A stretch of 64,000 nt of DNA. Origin: Streptomyces sp. RKND-216. Lineage in GTDB: Bacteria > Actinomycetota > Actinomycetes > Streptomycetales > Streptomycetaceae. The position numbers were made by a program, and so were the translations under genes. Below are positions 1 through 8,319 of the stretch, piece by piece; position 1 is the first letter of the stretch; every line of letters starts with the position of its first letter. The stretch is taken from positions 4,618,001 to 4,682,000 of the forward strand of contig NZ_SSBQ01000002.1 in assembly GCF_004795255.1 (NCBI RefSeq). The letters are read 5' to 3'. The notes beneath the pieces were generated by a model. It did not search any database. It worked only from the letters and a program-made list of their open reading frames with translations, and was not told the origin of the DNA.

Positions 1-710
1 GAGATGATCTGTTCCTGGGACGCGGTGGTGACGTCGAAGAGGCCGTTGTTGCGACCCAGCCGCAGCACCGCCACCTCGTCGGCCACCGCCTTAACGTCGC
101 CCATGTTGTGGCTGACCAGCAGCACACCGGCGCCGCGGTCCCGCAGCCGGTCGATGAGGTCCAGCACCTGTGTGGTCTGCTGAACGCCCAGCGCGGCCGT
201 GGGCTCGTCGAGCAACAGCAGCTTCGGCCCGCCGAGGAACGAACGGGAGATGGCGACCGTCTGCCGCTGGCCGCCGGACAGCGACGCCACCGGCACGCGC
301 AGGTCGGGGATGCGGATGGACAGGGTGTCCAGCAGGTCCCGGGCGCGGCGCTCCATCTCCACCTCGTCCAGGATTCCGAACCGCCGGATCTCCCGGCCGA
401 GGAAGAGGTTGGCGACGACGTCCAGGTTGTCGCACAGCGCCAGGTCCTGGTAGACGGTCGCGATGCCGAGGTGCTGGGCGTCCTGCGGGCGCCGGATGTG
501 CACCGCCCGGCCCTGCCACTCGACGATCCCGCGGTCGGCCGGCCCCACTCCCGAGATCACCTTCACCAGGGTCGACTTGCCCGCGCCGTTGTCGCCGACC
601 AGTGCCACCACCTTCCCCGCCTCGATCTCCAGCACCACGTCCCGGAGGGCGTGCACGGCAGCGAACTGTTTGGAGACGCCACGCAGCGACAGCAGCGGCA
701 GGGGGGACAC
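1..710 (-). CDS. Sugar ABC transporter ATP-binding protein (xylose/ribose class), partial
   Basis: This is the nucleotide-binding subunit of a carbohydrate importer on the cytoplasmic side of the membrane. The visible 236 residues carry Walker A (GDNGAGKST, about 39-47), the signature LSGGQRQT (about 144), Walker B (LLLLDEP, about 164-170) and the switch histidine in LVSHNMGD (about 201). The 3' end lies beyond base 1. The GTG start at 710 follows a GGGAGAGG ribosome site and begins about 25 bases after the binding-protein stop, so the two are one operon; a permease gene probably follows outside the window. The single visible ATPase domain fits the short GguA/XylG-like forms common in actinobacteria, but a second domain cannot be excluded because the gene is cut. 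The sugar is inferred only from the neighbouring binding protein. Confidence 0.9.
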   Translation of the reverse strand, partial: MSPLPLLSLRGVSKQFAAVHALRDVVLEIEAGKVVALVGDNGAGKSTLVKVISGVGPADRGIVEWQGRAVHIRRPQDAQHLGIATVYQDLALCDNLDVVANLFLGREIRRFGILDEVEMERRARDLLDTLSIRIPDLRVPVASLSGGQRQTVAISRSFLGGPKLLLLDEPTAALGVQQTTQVLDLIDRLRDRGAGVLLVSHNMGDVKAVADEVAVLRLGRNNGLFDVTTASQEQII

Positions 711-735
711 GGCGCACCACTCCTCTCCCTGCCGA

Positions 736-1884
736 TTAGCCGACGAGCCCGGCCCTCTCGCAAGCCGACACGAACTTCGGCGTACAGATCTCCTCGATCG
801 TGTACATCCCGCGCTTCACGACCGTCTCCTCGATGTTGTCGGCCGTGACCGGGATCGGGTTGAGCAGCACCGCGGGCACGTCCTTCGCGGAGCCGGTGTC
901 GACCGTCGCCCCCGCCAGTGCGCCCAAGGGCTCGCCGTGGGCCAGCGCCAGGGCCATCTCCGCCGCCGCCAGGGTCTCCGGCCCGAAGGGCTTGTAGACC
1001 GTCATCGTCTGCTCGCCCTCCACGATGTCCTGGATGGCCGACAGCTCGGCGTCCTGGCCCGTCAGGGGCGGCAGCGGTTCGACGTTCTGCGCCTTGAGGG
1101 CGGCGATGACGCCGGAGGCCAGGGCGTCGTTCGCCGCGTACACGCCGTCGATGCCGCCTGGGCCCAGCGCGGCGATCGCGCCGGACATGTTCTGGTTGGC
1201 GTTCAGCGGGCTCCACTGCGGGGTGTCGTATGCCTTCGCGATCTCCACCTCGCCCTCCAGCACCGCGAGGGCGCCCTCCTCGAACGCCGCCGTGTTCGGG
1301 TCCGTGGGGTCGCCGTTCATCATCACGACCCGCGCCTCGCCCGGTGGCTCGTCCATCGCCGCGAGGAGCGCCTCGCCCTGGAGCCGGCCGACCTCGTCCC
1401 CGTCGAAGGACACGAACCCGGAGATGGGTCCTTCCGCCAGCCGGTCGTAGGACAGCACCGGGATGCCGGCGTCGGCCGCCTGCTTGACGGAGGAACTGAG
1501 CGCGCGGAAGTCGACCGGGGTGAGGACCAGCACGTCCACCCCCTCGGTGATCATGGTGTCGACCTGCTGTTGCTGGGTGCCCACGTTGCCGCGGGCGTTG
1601 GCGTACTCCATCCGGCACTCGGGGCAGATGTGCTTCAGCTGCCGGGCGATCAGCGGCCGGTCGAATCCCTCCCAGCGGCCGGTGACGGCGTCCGGGAGCA
1701 GCAGCCCGACGGTGGTGACGCCGTCGGCCGGGGGCATCGCGGAGCCGTCGGACTGGGCGGCCGTGCCGCATGCGGGGACGGCGAGCGCCAGGCAGGCGGC
1801 GGCAGCGGCGAGGAGGCGCCGGGCCCGTGTGCGGACAGGTGAGCGGAACGGGGGGCGCGAACGGGTCGGCACCGACCTCACCAC
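736..1884 (-). CDS. Xylose-type sugar ABC transporter substrate-binding lipoprotein
   Basis: An extracytoplasmic periplasmic-binding-protein-like lipoprotein of 382 residues that captures a sugar for the adjacent ABC importer. A basic, alanine-rich signal peptide ends in a lipobox (AVPAC, Cys about 39). The mature part has the type 1 fold of XylF/RbsB proteins, with segments such as TEGVDVLVLTPVDF, AADAGIPVLSYDR and GVYAANDALASGVIAAL. It looks closest to D-xylose-binding proteins, but the ligand is unproven. The GTG at 1884 overlaps the stop of the upstream phosphatase gene (GTGGTGA; a second GTG at 1881 is also possible), implying translational coupling. It is followed closely by the ATPase gene. 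Coupling of a solute-binding protein to a PP2C-type regulator is unusual. Confidence 0.88.
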   Translation of the reverse strand: MVRSVPTRSRPPFRSPVRTRARRLLAAAAACLALAVPACGTAAQSDGSAMPPADGVTTVGLLLPDAVTGRWEGFDRPLIARQLKHICPECRMEYANARGNVGTQQQQVDTMITEGVDVLVLTPVDFRALSSSVKQAADAGIPVLSYDRLAEGPISGFVSFDGDEVGRLQGEALLAAMDEPPGEARVVMMNGDPTDPNTAAFEEGALAVLEGEVEIAKAYDTPQWSPLNANQNMSGAIAALGPGGIDGVYAANDALASGVIAALKAQNVEPLPPLTGQDAELSAIQDIVEGEQTMTVYKPFGPETLAAAEMALALAHGEPLGALAGATVDTGSAKDVPAVLLNPIPVTADNIEETVVKRGMYTIEEICTPKFVSACERAGLVG

Positions 1885-4352
1885 GCTTCCGCCGGGGGGC
1901 CGGCGAGGCGGTCGCCTTCCCCCGGTTCGCGGGGCGGCACCGGGACCTCGGCCCACACCTGCTTGCCGCCGCCCACCGGCACCGAGCCCCAGGCCGTGGA
2001 CACCGCCTCGACCAGCAGGATGCCACGTCCACCCGTCGCCTCCCAGTCCACGATGACCGGCTTGGCGGGCGCCCGCGGCGAGGAGTCGGTCACCGCCACC
2101 CGCAGCCGGTCCCCGGACAGCATCAGGTCCAGACGCGCGGCGCCCTGGGTGTGCAGCAGCGCGTTGGTGACCAGTTCCGAAACCACCAGCAGCGCCACGT
2201 CCGCCTCGTCGGCCAGACCCCAGGAACGCAGCGTGCGTGCGGTGAAGCGGCGCGCGTGCAGCACGGCGTCGGGCAGCCGCCACACCGACCAGCCCGCCCG
2301 GATCGGGCGGGACGCCATGCCGTCGAACCGCAGCAGCAGCAGCGCCGCGTCGTCCTCCCGCCGGGTGACGCCGCCCACCACGTCGTCCGCCATCCGCTCC
2401 GCCGCGGCCGGGTCGGCGGCGGCCAGCAGGTCGCGCACCCGGCCCATCCCCTCGTCCAGGTCGAGGCGCTTGGACTCGACCAGGCCGTCCGTCAGGAGGG
2501 CCAGGACCGTGCCGGGAGCGAGGCCGAGGGTGGTCAGGGGGTACTCGGCGTCCGGCAGCACGCCCAGCGGTGGACCGCCCTCCGACGCCACTTCTTCCGT
2601 GCCGCCCTCCGGGAGCCGCAGCACCGGCGGGATGTGTCCGGCCCGCACCACCCAGGCGTGCCCCTCCTCCAGGTCGAGTTCGACGTAGGTGCAGGTGGCG
2701 AAGAGGTCGGTCTCCATGGAGACGAGCAGCCGGTTGGTGTGCGAGACGACGATGTCCGCCGGGTGCCCCTCGGCCGCGTACGCCCGGATGGCCGTGCGCA
2801 GCTGCCCCATGAGGGTGGCCGCCGCTGCGCTGTGGCCCTGCACGTCCCCGATGACCAGCGCCACGCGGCCCTCGGCCAGCGGGATGACGTCGTACCAGTC
2901 GCCCCCGACCTCCAGCCCCATCATCGAGGGCAGATAACGGGCCACCGCCAGCGCGCCCGGCAGGTCCGGCAGCCGGCGCGGCAGCAGGCTGCGCTGCAGC
3001 GTCGTGGCCAGCTCGTGCTCCGCGTCCAGCGCATGCGCCCGTTTCAGCGCCTGCCCCACCAGACCGGCCGTCGCAGTCAGCAGCGAACGTTCCTCCGCGC
3101 CGAAGGCGTGTGGCGCGTCCCACCCCACGAAGCACGCCCCCACCACCTGACCGTCGGCCGGCAACGGCAGCACGGCCAGGCCCCCCGGGCCCACGCCGGC
3201 GAGCGCAGGCTCCTGCACGGTGCCCGGCTCCCACAGGCTGGCCCGCCCCTCGCTGAGCGCGGCGTCCAACGTCGGCAGCACCCGGGCCGGTGTCCCCGGC
3301 GACCCCGCGTGCCAGCCCTCCGGCCATCCCCCCGGTCCCGGCGGGTCCAGCCCGACGACCGCGAGGCGGTCACCGGCCAGCTCCGCCAGCGCCACCCGCG
3401 CGGCACCCAGCGGCTCCCGCAGCGAGTCCACCACCGCGTGGCTCACGTCCCCGACCGTCACCGCGGTGGCCAGCGCGGCGGACAGCTGCTGCAGCCGGGA
3501 CACGTCGTCGCCCCCGGGACGCAGGAACGAGGAGTCCGCGACCACACCCAGCAGCCGCTCCCGCCCGCCGTCCCCGCCCGGGCCCCCCTCCTCGTCGGGC
3601 AGCACCCGCGCCCGCAGCCGCAGCCAGCGCAGCTCCCCGGACGGTCGCCGCACCCGGAACTCCAAGTCCCGGCCGCGCCCGTACGATGTCGGGTCCGGCT
3701 TCACCACCGTCATGAGCGCGGGCAGGTCGTCCGGCACGGTGTACGCCAGCAGCGTCTCGAGCCTGGCGTCGAACTCCTCCGGATCGAGATCCACCAGTTC
3801 CAGGGCGCACGGGTCGGCGTCGATCCGGCCGGTGCCCAGGTGCAGCGTGAACGTGCCGACCCGCAGATCCTCCAGCGCCGCCGCCGCGCGCGCACTCTCG
3901 GCGATGTCGCCGCGGCCCGCCCCGGCCGCCTCCAGCCACGCCGCGACGTGGTCGGCGTACATCTCCAGCAGCGCCCGCCGCTCGGCGCAGAAACCCTCCC
4001 CGCCGTTCTCGACGACGGCCAGGCAGCCGAAGGGCCCGGAGGCGCCGCCGAGCGGTAGCACGGCCAGTGAGAGGCGCGCCGGTTCCGGGTAGGCGGACAT
4101 CGGCCACAGGGGGTGCCCGGCCCGGAAGGCGTCCGCGACGGGGGAGGACTCCGCCGCCGGACAGGCGGCCGGCAGTCCGTGCTCCTCCGGCGCGCCTCCA
4201 ACACTTCCGGCGGCACGCAGCATCCCGTCGGCCGGGTCCAGCAGGTACACGACCGCGAGCGTCGCCCCGGCGGACGCCAGCGCGTCGCGCGGCTCCGGGT
4301 CCACGCGTGAACTCTCCGGGCCGGGCCGGGTGCGGCCGCCTGCGTCGGGCAT
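1878..4352 (-). CDS. Multidomain SpoIIE/RsbU-type PP2C phosphatase with GAF, PAS and anti-sigma-kinase-like domains
   Basis: An 824-residue cytoplasmic signalling protein. In order: a GAF-like domain (about 20-145), a PAS-like domain (165-280), a second GAF (285-440), a PP2C/SpoIIE phosphatase (445-680; LQRSLLPRRLPDLPG, VGGDWYDVIPL, VIGDVQGHS, LLTDGLVES, REDDAALLLLR) and a C-terminal HATPase_c_2 domain (700-810; ELVTNALLHT, GGRGILLVEA). Such proteins act in partner-switching, dephosphorylating an STAS anti-anti-sigma factor while the kinase-like domain binds sigma or anti-anti-sigma. I chose ATG 4352, 11 bases after GGAGAAAGG; an in-frame GTG 12 bases upstream sits too close to that site. The gene is translationally coupled to the sugar-binding protein and diverges from the cation-efflux gene. 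Its STAS partner is not in the window. Confidence 0.9.
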   Translation of the reverse strand: MPDAGGRTRPGPESSRVDPEPRDALASAGATLAVVYLLDPADGMLRAAGSVGGAPEEHGLPAACPAAESSPVADAFRAGHPLWPMSAYPEPARLSLAVLPLGGASGPFGCLAVVENGGEGFCAERRALLEMYADHVAAWLEAAGAGRGDIAESARAAAALEDLRVGTFTLHLGTGRIDADPCALELVDLDPEEFDARLETLLAYTVPDDLPALMTVVKPDPTSYGRGRDLEFRVRRPSGELRWLRLRARVLPDEEGGPGGDGGRERLLGVVADSSFLRPGGDDVSRLQQLSAALATAVTVGDVSHAVVDSLREPLGAARVALAELAGDRLAVVGLDPPGPGGWPEGWHAGSPGTPARVLPTLDAALSEGRASLWEPGTVQEPALAGVGPGGLAVLPLPADGQVVGACFVGWDAPHAFGAEERSLLTATAGLVGQALKRAHALDAEHELATTLQRSLLPRRLPDLPGALAVARYLPSMMGLEVGGDWYDVIPLAEGRVALVIGDVQGHSAAAATLMGQLRTAIRAYAAEGHPADIVVSHTNRLLVSMETDLFATCTYVELDLEEGHAWVVRAGHIPPVLRLPEGGTEEVASEGGPPLGVLPDAEYPLTTLGLAPGTVLALLTDGLVESKRLDLDEGMGRVRDLLAAADPAAAERMADDVVGGVTRREDDAALLLLRFDGMASRPIRAGWSVWRLPDAVLHARRFTARTLRSWGLADEADVALLVVSELVTNALLHTQGAARLDLMLSGDRLRVAVTDSSPRAPAKPVIVDWEATGGRGILLVEAVSTAWGSVPVGGGKQVWAEVPVPPREPGEGDRLAGPPAEAW

Positions 4353-4516
4353 GTCGGTATTCACCTTTCTCCATCGTCGCCGCACCGGACGGACGCGGCC
4401 AGTCGAGGGCGGCCGCCCGGCGTCCCGCCCCGGGCCGGAGCGCGCCGGGCGGGGCCCGCAGTTGCCGGCCGGGGCGGCGCATCAGCCCGGCTGTGCCGGG
4501 TACCGGTCCGTGCACC

Positions 4517-4540
4517 ACGGACCCCCGAACGGGGGTCCGT
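4517..4540. promoter_or_regulatory. Perfect 10-bp hairpin with GAAC loop upstream of the cation-efflux gene
   Basis: The arms ACGGACCCCC and GGGGGTCCGT pair perfectly around a four-base GAAC loop, 27 bases before the ATG at 4568. The element lies in the 215-bp space between the divergent phosphatase and efflux genes. It could be a dyad operator for a regulator or a structured leader; the sequence alone does not decide. Confidence 0.5.
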
Positions 4541-4567
4541 CCGTCCACCGACCGGGAGTCTGCGCCG

Positions 4568-5638
4568 ATGACCGCCTGCGACGACGTCGAGCCCTCCGTC
4601 CAAGAGGCCTGCGGGCCCGTCGCCCCCGACCCGGCTGGCGAGCCGGGTCCGAAGGGCCCGCAGGAGGAGGGGGAGACGAAGGGCACCGTCTTCGTAGCTC
4701 TCGCCGCCAACCTCGTCATCGCCGCGGCCAAGGTGGTCGGCGGCCTCGTCAGCGGCTCCTCCGCGCTGCTGTCCGAGGCCGCCCACTCCGTCGCCGACAG
4801 CCTCAACGAGGTCTTCCTCCTCGCCTCGCTGCGCCGCAGCCGCAAACGCCCGGACGCCTCACACCCCTTCGGCTACGGCAAGGAGCGCTACTTCTGGTCG
4901 CTGCTCGCCGCCGTGGGCATCTTCGTGATGGGCGGCTGCTTCTCCGTGTACCAGGGAGTCCACGCCCTGCGCTCCGACGCCTCCGAGCCCTCCGGCGGGT
5001 ACCTGATCGCCATCCTGGTGCTGGTCGCCGCCGGACTCATGGAGGGCACCTCGCTGGCCCGCGCGCTGTGGCAGGTCCGCAGGGAGGCGAGGACGACCGG
5101 TCGCCCGTTCCGCAGGCAGCTCCGCGAGACGGAGGACCCGGCCCTGCGCACTGTCATCGGCGAGGACGGCGCCGCCGTCACCGGCGTCCTGATCGCCCTC
5201 GCCGGCATCACCGCTCACCTGCTCACCGGCGACACCCTCTGGGAGGGCATCGCCTCACTCGGCATCGCGGCGCTCCTCGTCTACGTCGCCTACCGGCTGG
5301 GCCGCGAGGCCCGGGACCAGCTGGTCGGCCAGGCCATGGACTCGCCCCTGCGCCGCGAGGTCCACGCCTTCCTCTGTGGTCAGCCGGAGATCGACGCCGT
5401 CACCGACCTGCTGACCATGCGTCTCGGCCCCGGCTCGGGCCTGCTGGCCGCCCGCGTCGACCTCGTCGGCGGCTCCGACAGCGAGGAGGTCGAGGAGTCG
5501 GCGGTCCGCATCAAGCGCGACATCGTCCATCGCTGGCCCGAACTCGACCACGTCTTCCTCGACATCACCGACGCCGGTCCCGGCGACCGCCGCCGCGCCC
5601 GCCTCCTCCGCGACGACCTCAACGACCCCGCGTCGTGA
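4568..5638 (+). CDS. Cation diffusion facilitator (CDF) family transporter
   Basis: A 356-residue inner-membrane divalent-metal/proton antiporter. After a hydrophilic acidic N-terminus (about 40 residues) it shows about six membrane spans. The second span carries the CDF metal site (SEAAHSVADSLNE, HxxxD), followed by the family loop HPFGYGKERYFW. The later span has EDGAAVTGVL in place of the usual second HxxxD, as in the ZnT9-like branch. The cytoplasmic C-terminal domain (about 260-340) has the ferredoxin-like CDF fold. ATG 4568 is preceded by GGGAG. Zn, Mn, Co and Fe are all possible substrates. It stands alone, divergent from the PP2C gene, with a strong hairpin in its leader. Confidence 0.88.
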   Translation: MTACDDVEPSVQEACGPVAPDPAGEPGPKGPQEEGETKGTVFVALAANLVIAAAKVVGGLVSGSSALLSEAAHSVADSLNEVFLLASLRRSRKRPDASHPFGYGKERYFWSLLAAVGIFVMGGCFSVYQGVHALRSDASEPSGGYLIAILVLVAAGLMEGTSLARALWQVRREARTTGRPFRRQLRETEDPALRTVIGEDGAAVTGVLIALAGITAHLLTGDTLWEGIASLGIAALLVYVAYRLGREARDQLVGQAMDSPLRREVHAFLCGQPEIDAVTDLLTMRLGPGSGLLAARVDLVGGSDSEEVEESAVRIKRDIVHRWPELDHVFLDITDAGPGDRRRARLLRDDLNDPAS

Positions 5639-5683
5639 CCACACTCTTCCCGAGAACTGCCCGGGTGGGAGGCTCTGCAGTAC

Positions 5684-7234
5684 CTACACTCGCCTGAGCC
5701 GGGAGACCAGCCCGGGGTGGGCCCAGCCCGTTCGGCGCAGCCCGCCCCAGACGCACGCAGCAGCCATTCCGAGGGCCAGGGCCGTTGCACCGGCGGCAGA
5801 CGGGAGCGCGTGCATCACGCCCACGCCGATCACCACGGCCACCACTCCGTCGAACTGCCACGCTACGATGCGGAGCCCGGACAGGTCGCCGAGCGGTGTG
5901 TTCACCGGGAGGAGCAGTTCGAGCGGGAGCTGCAGCTTCATCTCTCGCAGGAACCTGGCGCCGAGCGCCAGCACCGTCGAACCTGCGGTGAGGAGCCCGG
6001 TGCTCATCAACTGTCCGCTGAAATGGTGCCATTGGCTCGCTGCTGCAAGACCCGTCCCCATGAACGTGACGACCGTTACGGCAACGACGGGCCATGCCAT
6101 GGCGCGGGTGAGAGTGCCACCCCACCACTCTCCGAACAGCGGTACCAGCGTCAACTCGTCACGCAAGCCGCGCCACGACTCGCTCACCCATCCGGACCCC
6201 AGGTACACGCAGACCGATCCGACGACCCAGGCCACCAGGTTGAGGCCGCCGTTCGACCCGGATGTCCCGAAGGGCAGCACGACTCCGCCTGCCAGCAGAA
6301 GCACGGCAGCAGCGGTCGCGCGGCCAGGTGTGCGCAGTGCACGGAGTGCGCCCGCCGCGAGATGCCCGCGCAGGCGGCCGTCCTCACGGATCAGGGCGGA
6401 GGCACGCCCTCGCGGTTCCGGACGGTACAGATCCAGAGCGTGATGAAGGGTGCCCGTCCACGCGTAGGCTTGAGCCTGGGAGGCCCGTGCAGACTCGCGG
6501 GCGAGTCTGGCCAGGTCGATCGCTCCGATCGACCGGAACGCGGCTCGTCCCACGGCCGCAGCGGTGATCGCCAGTCCGCCGGCGACGAGCCATAGACCCG
6601 CCCCGCCCTGAGCACCCACACGGCTCAGGACCATCAGCACGCATGCGAGGGCGCCGACTGCGGTGGCGAGCCTGAGATTCGCCGCCACCGCCCGGACCTG
6701 CCCCCACAACCAGTCTGCGGCCGTGAGGGCGCTGAGCCCCACCACGACGGCCAGACCTTGCATGGACGTGCCGAGGTGATCGAACAGGTCGGTCGTGAGG
6801 TACGTCGCAGTGGACACCGAGAGCAGGGTGGCCGCACCGAGGAAGGCCAGTCGCCGTCGTGCGATCGCGCCCAGGTAGTGCGCCGGGGAGATGTCCGTGG
6901 ACATGAATACATGCAGCAGAAAGGGCGGGATGACCAGCGGCCCCCAGAACCGGCCTGCCACCTGCGCACTCCAGCACGCCGCCACCGCCGCCGCCAGCGC
7001 CCACGCGACGGGCGTCGTCGCCGCGAGAGACCCCACGGAGATGAGCGCCGGAGTCGTGCTCGCGGTGTAGAGGACGGGAACGAAGTAGACGAGCCCGAAA
7101 AGGAGCACGAGATAGGCCGTGTACGCATGCCCACGCACCGTGGCACGGTCCCCACGGCGTGCGTACCGATGCCATACGGCCTGAACGCGGGGACCCGCCT
7201 CGGACTCGGGCGCCTCGACGTCGCACGCCGTCAT
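5684..7234 (-). CDS. Polytopic membrane protein, probable permease of an uncharacterised ABC exporter
   Basis: A 516-residue integral membrane protein with roughly ten to twelve hydrophobic spans and a short hydrophilic N-terminus; I find no catalytic motif. Its ATG overlaps the stop of the ATPase gene (ATGA at 7231-7234), so the two are translationally coupled and almost certainly form one transporter. It resembles actinobacterial membrane proteins of unknown function (possibly the DUF6297 group) that accompany ABC ATPases, but I could not verify this. Base composition is visibly less GC-rich than in neighbouring genes, and codons such as AAG, GAA and CTT are commoner, suggesting horizontal acquisition. 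The cargo is unknown. Confidence 0.8.
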   Translation of the reverse strand: MTACDVEAPESEAGPRVQAVWHRYARRGDRATVRGHAYTAYLVLLFGLVYFVPVLYTASTTPALISVGSLAATTPVAWALAAAVAACWSAQVAGRFWGPLVIPPFLLHVFMSTDISPAHYLGAIARRRLAFLGAATLLSVSTATYLTTDLFDHLGTSMQGLAVVVGLSALTAADWLWGQVRAVAANLRLATAVGALACVLMVLSRVGAQGGAGLWLVAGGLAITAAAVGRAAFRSIGAIDLARLARESARASQAQAYAWTGTLHHALDLYRPEPRGRASALIREDGRLRGHLAAGALRALRTPGRATAAAVLLLAGGVVLPFGTSGSNGGLNLVAWVVGSVCVYLGSGWVSESWRGLRDELTLVPLFGEWWGGTLTRAMAWPVVAVTVVTFMGTGLAAASQWHHFSGQLMSTGLLTAGSTVLALGARFLREMKLQLPLELLLPVNTPLGDLSGLRIVAWQFDGVVAVVIGVGVMHALPSAAGATALALGMAAACVWGGLRRTGWAHPGLVSRLRRV

Positions 7235-7863
7235 CCGAGCTCCACGTGAGCATCACAGGCATCCACCAGTGCGGGCTCGTGGGTGGCGGCGAGAAACGCG
7301 GTGCCCGTGCTCCTGCGCTCCGTGATCAGTGAGATCAGCATGTCGATGCGCACGTCGTCGAGATGCCGCTCGGGTTCGTCCAGAAGAACGACATCGGCAG
7401 GCCGAACCAACGTCAGTGCGAGGCTGAACAGTTGTGCTTGCCCGGATGAAACCTGGTGGGGGAAGCGGTCACCCAACGAGGACAGCCCCAATCGCTCGAC
7501 GACCTCGTCGGCGCGTTCCGCGGTCGCCGGGGAATTGCCGTACCACGACGCGGCAACCAGGATCACCTGTTCACGCAGAGTCATGTCACGGGCTACCGGG
7601 ACGGGTTCGACGAGCGATGCCACAGCGCGGCGGTGCGGGGGCATCTTCACGTTGGCAGGACTGCCCCACACCGAACAGGAACCGGACGTCAGACTACGCG
7701 TGCCCAGGAAGGTCTGGAGGAGAGTGGTCTTTCCGGAACCGTTGCTTCCGGTGACACACCAGAACTCGCCCGGCAGCACGGTGAACGTCGTGGGAGCGAG
7801 CAGGGTGACATCACTCAGTGTGACAGTGGCGCCCTCGGCCGCGATCACGGGGACTTGAGTCAT
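7231..7863 (-). CDS. ABC transporter ATP-binding protein of an exporter pair
   Basis: A 210-residue single-domain ABC ATPase. Walker A is GSNGSGKTT (about 37-45); the signature is a non-canonical SSGQAQLF instead of LSGGQ; Walker B is VVLLDEPERHLDD; the switch histidine is in AATHEPALVD. ATG 7863 is chosen because upstream codons show no family similarity; the ribosome site is weak (TGGGGCG). The stop overlaps the start of the membrane-protein gene, giving a two-gene unit. Lower GC than its flanks suggests transfer. The short length and SSGQ signature fit small exporter ATPases for peptides or toxins, but this is inference. Confidence 0.85.
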   Translation of the reverse strand: MTQVPVIAAEGATVTLSDVTLLAPTTFTVLPGEFWCVTGSNGSGKTTLLQTFLGTRSLTSGSCSVWGSPANVKMPPHRRAVASLVEPVPVARDMTLREQVILVAASWYGNSPATAERADEVVERLGLSSLGDRFPHQVSSGQAQLFSLALTLVRPADVVLLDEPERHLDDVRIDMLISLITERRSTGTAFLAATHEPALVDACDAHVELG

Positions 7864-8319
7864 GGACGCCCCAGAACGACAAGCATTTCTCGCGAGCGAG
7901 AAGTGTACTCCTCGCCGCCGTACGAGCCGTTGACGCTCAGCGTGCATCTCCTCCCGCGTGCAGGCACTCGCTGGGGTCGGTGCATCCAGGAAAGCCACAC
8001 CTTCCGGCTTCAGGTGCCGTTCGATGACACAGCGAAGGTCGATCTTCTCATCGTGACGTGCATGCACGGTGAACCGCCTTGCTGGAGAGGCGTGTCCCGT
8101 TGGCGGGCCGACAACTCAGCTCTGAGACTGCCGCGCTTCATCGTTGACGGCGTTGGGCGGAAGGCGTTTCTCCGCATGTGAAGCTGTGGCGGGTTTGCCC
8201 CTGCCGGCGCTCCGCTCGCCGCTACGCGTGCGGGGTGCGAGTCCGGTTCGCCGGTGAGCGCGAAGACGACGGCGGTGACAGGATGCGGTGGGGAGTCGAC
8301 AGGGAAGGGCGGCCGGAGC
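7864..8319. other. Gene-poor spacer of low GC
   Basis: About 450 bases between the ATPase start and the CDP-alcohol phosphotransferase. The first 300 bases are clearly less GC-rich than the flanks. A plus-strand frame from GTG 7942 to 8181 (79 codons) and a few minus-strand frames are open, but none has a ribosome site or recognisable domain. The segment may carry the ABC pair's promoter and debris from its insertion. I see no tRNA, repeat or attachment core. Confidence 0.5.

Noticed and set aside
1770..4058. A 762-codon plus-strand frame antisense to the PP2C phosphatase
   Set aside because: The phosphatase frame carries all family motifs; the antisense product has no domain and no ribosome site.
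7942..8181. A 79-codon plus-strand frame from a GTG in the low-GC spacer
   Set aside because: No ribosome site and no recognisable family. Kept only as part of the spacer description.
8182..8319. A GGTTCG-type sequence resembling a tRNA T-loop near 8247
   Set aside because: No matching acceptor, D or anticodon stems can be built around it.
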